DNA from: an uncultured Ruminococcus sp.
GTDB lineage: Bacteria; Bacillota; Clostridia; Oscillospirales; Ruminococcaceae
Direction: 5' to 3'
DNA length: 11,895 nucleotides
NCBI GenBank assembly: GCA_937942105.1
Contig: CALDFS010000148.1
Coordinates: forward strand, 1-11,895
Part shown: in pieces, positions 7,869 through 11,895 of the stretch
Numbering within the stretch: position 1 is the first letter of the stretch
How the letters are laid out: each line of letters opens with the position of its first letter
The notes under the pieces: generated by a model
Told to the model about the DNA's origin: nothing
The model's database searches: none
Seen by the model: the letters and a program-made list of their open reading frames with translations, nothing else
Position numbers and translations under genes: made by a program

Positions 7869-8064
7869 TTAAACATCTCCAATAGTAGTTTTTTATAGTG
7901 TAACCTTTTAATGTGATAATATCATGACGGTTTGGTGGGCTTATCCGCAGGAATAATAAAATATCCGATTGCAGATGAGCAGGGAAGCAATAAATTCGCC
8001 TTACCGGATTAACACTTCTGCCGCAATCTGTCATCCAGCATAACCCCGCTTAACCGCAGGCAAT

Positions 8065-8093
8065 CGTTTCCCGCTCTGAGGGGGCGGGAAACG
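8065..8093 (-). terminator. Strong hairpin after argS, without U-tract
   Basis: A perfect 10-bp stem (8084-8093 with 8065-8074, 9-nt loop) begins 2 nt after the argS TGA stop at 8096-8098. On the minus strand it is followed by ATTGCC, not a T-run. It may stabilise the mRNA 3' end or act as a weak terminator. From here to the foldase start (227 nt) I see no gene and no convincing promoter. Confidence 0.5.
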
Positions 8094-8095
8094 CT

Positions 8096-9853
8096 TCACA
8101 TGTGTTCGACTGTGTCTATAGCCAGCATATCCAGCTGTTTTACAATGACCTTCCTTGCAAGCGAAGCCATATTCAGCCAGTCTGAGCGCTTGGCTGAATC
8201 CTCCTCCGAAAGAATCCTGTTATCGTGATAGAACCGAGAGAACACCGCCGCGATGTTATAAGCATTGTCGCAGAGCACGCAGGGCGCCAGCTCGTCAAAG
8301 GCTTTCTGATAAACCTCGCCGGAAAGGGCGATGTCAAGCGCAAGCTCGCGCTCGGCGTCGGTGTGAATCGCCTTTATAATGGGGACGGCGGCAGGGTCGA
8401 TACCTGCCTTTGCAAGAATAGAATTGATTCTTGTAACGGTGTATAAAAGGTATGTTCCGGTCTTACCGTCGAAGGCTAAGAACTTGTTCAAATCGAAAAT
8501 ATAATCCTTGGAGGGCTGATTTGAAAGGTCGCCGAACTTGATTGCCGCCATGGCTATCTTCGCGGCAGTATCAAGCTTGCCGTCCTGCACGTATTCCGAA
8601 TCCACAAGCTTCTCCATAGCACCGTCGATTGCTGTCTGAATAAGGTCAGAAAGGCGCATTACTCCGCCGTCGCGGGTCTTAAAGGGCTTGCCGTCCGCTC
8701 CGTTCATGGTGCCGAAGCCCAACAGCTTAAGCTCGGTATCGGCTGGCACAAGCTCCGCCTTTTTGGCGCAGCGGAACACCTGCGTGAAGTGGAGCGACTG
8801 CCGCTTATCCACAACATACCAGATTCTTGAAGGCTTGAAATCGCGCTCGCGCTGGACGATTGTTGCAAGGTCGGTAGTGTCATAGCCGACCGATTTGTTT
8901 GACTTGGTGACTATTAGCGGCGGGATGGTTATTTTATCCCCATCCTCCTGCACGTCAACCACCATAGCGCCTTCGCTCTCGTGCAGAAGACCCTTCTTTG
9001 TCAGAATGTCAACGGTTTCGGGGATGTATGGGTCGGCGTCGCTCTCGCCGTACCAAAGGTCGAAGCTTACGCCAAGCTTGGCATAGCTTTTCTTAACGCT
9101 GCCGATGGATACCTCCATAATCTTCTTCCAAAGGTCATAGATGCCCGGCTTGTGCTTCTGAAGCTCGGTAGTTACCTGCCTTGCGGTATCCCTGAAAGCC
9201 TCGTCCTGCTTGCTCTTGGCGCTGGCGAAGGGGTAGATTTCGTTAAGCTCATCCTCGTCTATATCCGGAATGGTGTCTTCCGCTGGGTCAAAATCCTCTT
9301 TAAAGCATGCCCAGTCGGGGTGGCGCTCGCGGTATTCGGCTATTACAAGCCCAAGGGGAGTGCCCCAGTCGCCGAAGTGAACATCGCCGTAAACGGTTCT
9401 TCCGGTGGCGCGGGCTATCCTTTTAACAGCTTCGCCTATGATGGCAGAGCGCAGGTGCCCGATGTGCAAAGGCTTTGCAACATTCGGTCCGCCATAGTCA
9501 ATGACTATCGTTTCGGGGCGTTCCGCCTGCGGAACGCCAAGGTTTTCGTCACCGGCTATGCCGTTTACGTAATCAACAAGAAACTCATCCTTTAAGGTGA
9601 TGTTTATAAATCCCGGCTTTACGGCTTCAACGCGTTCAAAGCGCTCGTCCAAAGAAAGAACCGCCGCCGCCTCTTCTGCAATCACAAAGGGAGCCTTTTT
9701 ATACAGCTTAGCTCCGGCAAAAGCGCCGTTGCACTGGAACTGGCAAAGATCCTGCCTGTCCGAAACAGCGACTGCGGCAAGCTTGGGGTCATATCCGCAC
9801 TTTTCAAAGGCATTAGCCGCCGCTTCGGTCAGAAGCTCGGTAATTTTGCGCAT
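8096..9853 (-). CDS. argS: Arginyl-tRNA synthetase
   Basis: Cytoplasmic class I synthetase that charges tRNA-Arg with arginine using ATP; 585 residues, a normal length. The N-terminal tRNA-binding (Add-1) domain covers about 1-105. The catalytic domain has the adenylate-binding HIGH motif at 130-133 within NVAKPLHIGHLRS, and the conserved WYVVDKRQSLHFTQVF region at 345-360. In place of KMSKS there is GTMNGADGKPFKTRDGG (381-397), as is common in ArgRS. The anticodon-binding DALR domain runs from about 455 to the end. The start is well supported by AGGAGG 7 nt before the ATG. It is transcribed alone from an extended -10 promoter about 40 bp upstream. The short leader of about 35 nt leaves no room for a T-box riboswitch. 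It is divergent from holA across a repeat-rich spacer. Confidence 0.97.
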   Translation of the reverse strand: MRKITELLTEAAANAFEKCGYDPKLAAVAVSDRQDLCQFQCNGAFAGAKLYKKAPFVIAEEAAAVLSLDERFERVEAVKPGFINITLKDEFLVDYVNGIAGDENLGVPQAERPETIVIDYGGPNVAKPLHIGHLRSAIIGEAVKRIARATGRTVYGDVHFGDWGTPLGLVIAEYRERHPDWACFKEDFDPAEDTIPDIDEDELNEIYPFASAKSKQDEAFRDTARQVTTELQKHKPGIYDLWKKIMEVSIGSVKKSYAKLGVSFDLWYGESDADPYIPETVDILTKKGLLHESEGAMVVDVQEDGDKITIPPLIVTKSNKSVGYDTTDLATIVQRERDFKPSRIWYVVDKRQSLHFTQVFRCAKKAELVPADTELKLLGFGTMNGADGKPFKTRDGGVMRLSDLIQTAIDGAMEKLVDSEYVQDGKLDTAAKIAMAAIKFGDLSNQPSKDYIFDLNKFLAFDGKTGTYLLYTVTRINSILAKAGIDPAAVPIIKAIHTDAERELALDIALSGEVYQKAFDELAPCVLCDNAYNIAAVFSRFYHDNRILSEEDSAKRSDWLNMASLARKVIVKQLDMLAIDTVEHM

Positions 9854-9894
9854 ACTCTGTCCTCCTATAACAATTACATTATATACAATTTAAT

Positions 9895-9923
9895 ATATTA
9901 CCATATTTCATGACGGATTGCAA
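9895..9923 (-). promoter_or_regulatory. argS promoter (extended -10)
   Basis: Minus strand: TTGCAA (9918-9923), 17-bp spacer, TAATAT (9895-9900), with TGG just before the -10 as in extended -10 promoters. The predicted start near 9888 gives a leader of about 35 nt. The nearest repeat box (9958-9966) begins 35 bp upstream of the -35, where an activator or a bent-DNA element could act. Confidence 0.75.
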
Positions 9924-10042
9924 GCAAAAAATCGCGGAAAAGTCATTTATTTTGCCAATGTCTAATTATGCCGGAATAAAAGATTAGACATATTAGACAT
10001 ATTAGACATTGTTAAATACATTAACTATTTTGATGCTAAAAG

Positions 10043-10050
10043 TTGTCGAA
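10043..10050 (+). promoter_or_regulatory. Spo0A-box-like site
   Basis: TTGTCGAA matches the 0A-box consensus described for Spo0A exactly. It lies in the middle of the argS-holA spacer, between the triple repeat box and the 47/48-bp repeats. A single 8-bp match is weak evidence, and no sporulation gene is in the window. Confidence 0.25.
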
Positions 10051-10152
10051 AGAGAAAATCGGTAAATCGGGATATTTGGACATAAACACCAGGATTACTC
10101 TTCTCTACGACTAAGTTTTTACCATTATATAGTATTATATACAATATGCACT

Positions 10153-10182
10153 ATTATAAATAAGGAAAATTGTGATTTTCAA
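10153..10182 (-). promoter_or_regulatory. Possible minus-strand promoter inside the spacer
   Basis: Minus strand: TTGAAA (10177-10182), 18-bp spacer, TATAAT (10153-10158). The -35 abuts repeat unit 10184-10231, so a protein bound there could activate it. It would transcribe leftwards from about 10146 towards argS, with no recognisable product. AT-rich sequence gives such matches easily. Confidence 0.3.
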
Positions 10183-10183
10183 G

Positions 10184-10231
10184 TATCTAATGTCTAATAT
10201 GTATAATTATTTTAGTAGTAGGATTAGACAT
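10184..10231 (+). repeat. 48-bp direct repeat, copy A
   Basis: Matches copy B (10255-10301) at 44 of 48 aligned positions with one single-base gap. Each copy starts with TATCTAATGTCTAAT, has a central TTATTTTAGT, and ends with ATTAGACAT, so its ends are inverted repeats of each other. The start-to-start distance of the copies is 71 bp. Confidence 0.9.
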
Positions 10232-10254
10232 TGGTATATAGATAATTAGGTATA

Positions 10255-10301
10255 TATCTAATGTCTAATTGTCTAATTATTTTAGTCGTAGAATTAGACA
10301 T
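10255..10301 (+). repeat. 47-bp direct repeat, copy B
   Basis: Second copy of the repeat at 10184-10231. Compared with A it lacks one base and has three substitutions, one of which restores an extra TGTCTAAT box. It ends 89 bp upstream of the holA -35 element. Confidence 0.9.
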
Positions 10302-10390
10302 AAAGGGCTGCACTGTTAAAATGTTAAAAAATTCAACCCGTGATTATTAACATTCCCGACTGCAAAATCCACCCTGCGCGATATTCCCTC

Positions 10391-10419
10391 TTGCACAATC
10401 TCAAAAATTGTATTATAAT
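10391..10419 (+). promoter_or_regulatory. holA promoter
   Basis: TTGCAC (10391-10396), 17-bp spacer, TATAAT (10414-10419). The start of transcription should be near 10426, about 25 nt before the holA ATG. It therefore excludes the open frame that extends upstream to 10340, since that part would not be transcribed from this promoter. Confidence 0.85.
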
Positions 10420-10450
10420 GTTTGTAGCAATTGCGAAAGGGGGCGGCAAA

Positions 10451-11503
10451 ATGCCTTATATGAGCGATACCGAGCTGGTGAAGTCGATACGTGCAAATAA
10501 AATCCTGCCCTGTTATCTTTTCTGGGGGAGGGACGCTTTCACCTGCGAAGCCATCACCAAAAAGCTGATAGATAAGCTTGTGCCGGAGGAAGCTAAGGAT
10601 ATGAACTATCGCTTCTTTACCGCAGCCGACCTTTCACTTTCCGAGCTTGCCGATATCTGCGAGGCTATGCCTATGTTCACGGATAGGGTTGTGGCGTCGG
10701 TCAACGACCTTAACGCCGATACCCTCCGCCCGGATGAGCAAAAGCGGCTGTTCGAGATAATTTCGGGATTAGACCCGCAGACTACCACAGTCATCTTCTA
10801 CGCCACAGGCGTTGACCTTGCAGCGGGCAAAAAGGCGCTGAGTCAGAAGAACAAAAAGCTTGCCGACCATATTGTAAAGTGCGGCGGGGGAGTTGTGGAG
10901 TTCGCATATAAAAAGCCGCCCGAGCTTGTGAAGTATATACAGTCGCGCCTTGGAAAAAGCGGCTGCTTTATGTCGCCGCAGGATGCGGAGTACCTTGCGG
11001 CTTCGCAGAACTGCAATATCCTGATGATAAATAACGAGTGCGATAAGCTGTCAAGCTATCAGGGCAGCGGGGAAATACCGCGCGGGACTGTGGAGCTTTT
11101 AGTCTCAGACCAGACCGATACCGATGCTTACAAGCTTTCCAAAGCCATACTTACCGGCAGAAGGGCGGAGGCCTTTGACATTCTGCAAAGGCTGTATTCC
11201 CGCCAGGCGGAGCCTATAGCTCTGCTGAGCGTTATATCAGGTGCGGTAATGGATATCTACCGGGCAAAAACGGCGACGGTCAGCGGAGTGCCCGAAAAAG
11301 TGGTCGTAGAGGATTACAGCTACCGAGGCAGGGATTTCGCGGTGAAAAACGCCTTCCGCGACTGCCGCTCCATGCCGGTTGAAAAGCTCCGCTTCTGCCT
11401 TAAAACTCTTTCCGACTGCGACCGCGATATGAAATCCAAGCGCACCGATGCGCGCGTGATGCTCGAAGAAGCAATCGCCAAAATCATTGAATACAAACGC
11501 TGA
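10451..11503 (+). CDS. holA: DNA polymerase III delta subunit
   Basis: A 350-residue clamp-loader subunit: delta opens the beta sliding clamp so it can be placed on primed DNA. The length is usual. The family fold is an AAA+-like module without a working ATP site, plus a C-terminal collar domain. Family features seen: LPCYLFWGRDAF near residue 20, ADICEAMPMFTDRVVASVND at about 66-85, the central GGGVVEFAYKKPPELVKYI, and a helical C-terminal half including a QAEPIALLSVISGAVMDIYR-type stretch and a final DARVMLEEAIAKI helix. The frame is open back to 10340, but AAAGGGGG 7 nt before ATG 10451 and the promoter at 10391-10419 fix this start. It is cotranscribed with the downstream Toprim gene, whose ribosome binding site overlaps the holA TGA. 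Confidence 0.93.
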   Translation: MPYMSDTELVKSIRANKILPCYLFWGRDAFTCEAITKKLIDKLVPEEAKDMNYRFFTAADLSLSELADICEAMPMFTDRVVASVNDLNADTLRPDEQKRLFEIISGLDPQTTTVIFYATGVDLAAGKKALSQKNKKLADHIVKCGGGVVEFAYKKPPELVKYIQSRLGKSGCFMSPQDAEYLAASQNCNILMINNECDKLSSYQGSGEIPRGTVELLVSDQTDTDAYKLSKAILTGRRAEAFDILQRLYSRQAEPIALLSVISGAVMDIYRAKTATVSGVPEKVVVEDYSYRGRDFAVKNAFRDCRSMPVEKLRFCLKTLSDCDRDMKSKRTDARVMLEEAIAKIIEYKR

Positions 11504-11514
11504 GGGGTGCGTAT

Positions 11515-11895
11515 ATGCTTCATATAAACGGCGCGGTAATTGTCGAGGGAAAATATGACAAATCACGCGTTAAAAATATTGTTGACTGCCCGGTGATAGT
11601 AACCAATGGCTTCGGGATATTTAAGGACGAGGAAACCGCAAGGCTCATCCGCACCTACGCTCAGACCGGGGTAATAGTGATACTGACCGACAGCGACAGC
11701 GCGGGCTTTAAGATTCGCGGTCACATAAAAGGTCTTGTGCCAGAGGAGAGGATACGCAACGCCTACATTCCGGATGTTTACGGCAAGGAAAGGCGGAAGG
11801 CTTCCCCCTCGGCAGAGGGCAAGCTGGGGGTAGAGGGGGTTTCGGACGGTATAATACTGTCCGCACTTCAGACCTGCCTTAGTGCTGATGATGTT
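11515..11895 (+). CDS. Toprim-domain protein, RNase M5-like (partial, cut by window end)
   Basis: The first 127 codons are present and the gene runs off the right edge. An N-terminal Toprim domain is clear: Glu11 in VIVEGKYDK, and Asp59 and Asp61 in LTDSDSAG, the metal-binding acidic residues of primases, topoisomerases and RNase M5. A second conserved-looking block, PSAEGKLGVEGVSDGI (about 98-113), resembles the stretch after the Toprim domain in RNase M5, the enzyme that matures 5S rRNA, and in related Toprim proteins with an extra C-terminal domain found in Clostridia. The true RNase M5 assignment is uncertain because the C-terminus is missing. GAGGGG overlapping the holA stop lies 7 nt before the ATG; the genes are 11 nt apart and surely one operon. 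Confidence 0.8.
   Translation, partial: MLHINGAVIVEGKYDKSRVKNIVDCPVIVTNGFGIFKDEETARLIRTYAQTGVIVILTDSDSAGFKIRGHIKGLVPEERIRNAYIPDVYGKERRKASPSAEGKLGVEGVSDGIILSALQTCLSADDV

Larger units (their letters stand above)
9957..10302. repeat. Array of ATGTCTAAT/ATTAGACAT boxes in the argS-holA spacer
   Basis: Exact ATGTCTAAT occurs at 9958, 10190 and 10261. Its complement ATTAGACAT occurs at 9983, 9992 and 10001 (three copies in direct tandem, no spacing), 10223 and 10293. A one-mismatch copy lies at 10269, and TATCTAAT half-matches precede 10190 and 10261. Three inverted pairs result: 9958/9983 (16 bp between arms), 10190/10223 (24 bp) and 10261/10293 (23 bp). The pattern suits a set of operators for a dimeric DNA-binding protein, or RNA hairpins if transcribed. 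The region is AT-rich and holds no plausible gene. Confidence 0.85.

Noticed and set aside
7892..7921. Promoter for the PrsA-like gene (TATAAA or TGATATTAT as -10)
   Set aside because: Neither candidate has a recognisable -35 at 16-18 bp, so I could not choose one with confidence, although a promoter is expected in this gap.
8805..8813. Perfect DnaA box TTATCCACA
   Set aside because: It lies inside argS and codes for conserved enzyme residues. It is a single box with no cluster or adjacent unwinding element, so it does not mark an origin.
9854..9894. T-box riboswitch before argS
   Set aside because: The promoter leaves a leader of only about 35 nt with no specifier stem, T-box sequence or terminator.
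9924..10390. AT-rich repeat spacer as a replication origin, CRISPR array or insertion sequence
   Set aside because: It has no DnaA boxes, the repeats vary in spacing and orientation unlike CRISPR, and there is no transposase or clear target duplication.
10340..10450. N-terminal extension of holA by 37 codons
   Set aside because: The extension contains the holA promoter and lacks a ribosome binding site, while ATG 10451 has a strong one and gives the usual protein length.

Overview
The window looks like a chromosomal segment of a Gram-positive anaerobe of the Clostridia, most likely an Oscillospirales/Ruminococcaceae-type gut lineage. This is inference from protein style only: an HD-GYP/GGDEF regulator that begins with the 'ILSHIVEFRNGESG' type of segment, lipoproteins anchored by cysteine, a PrsA-like foldase, strong AGGAGG-type ribosome binding sites and sigma-A promoters of the form TTGACA-17-TATAAT. 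TGA serves as the stop codon of several intact genes (argS, holA, the foldase), so the standard bacterial code applies.

Positions 84-5440, minus strand: a signalling operon. A consensus promoter (5412-5440) is followed by a leader of about 255 nt with strong alternative pairings. Then come a receiver-domain protein, an HD-GYP-PAS-GGDEF protein, a free-standing Hpt protein and a large membrane hybrid histidine kinase with two receivers, ending at a strong terminator (84-129). Together they form a plausible phosphorelay (kinase to its own receivers to Hpt to the separate receiver) whose output would be synthesis or breakdown of cyclic di-GMP. The first two genes are in one reading frame, separated only by a single TGA; they look like one 689-residue regulator split by a nonsense codon.

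Positions 5460-8095, minus strand: two secreted lipoproteins, a PrsA-like parvulin foldase and a serine hydrolase of the class A beta-lactamase fold. Each is followed by a hairpin terminator. Both probably act at the outer face of the membrane.

Positions 8084-9923, minus strand: argS (arginyl-tRNA synthetase) with its own extended -10 promoter and a short leader without a T-box.

Positions 9924-10390: an AT-rich, gene-free stretch of nearly 500 bp between the divergent argS and holA promoters. It carries at least eight copies of a 9-bp box (ATGTCTAAT or its complement) in tandem and inverted arrangement, two near-identical 47/48-bp direct repeats, one perfect Spo0A-type box and a possible extra minus-strand promoter. 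This is the least explained DNA in the window.

Positions 10391-11895, plus strand: holA (DNA polymerase III delta subunit) from a consensus promoter, followed 11 nt later by a Toprim-domain gene of the RNase M5-like type that runs off the right edge.
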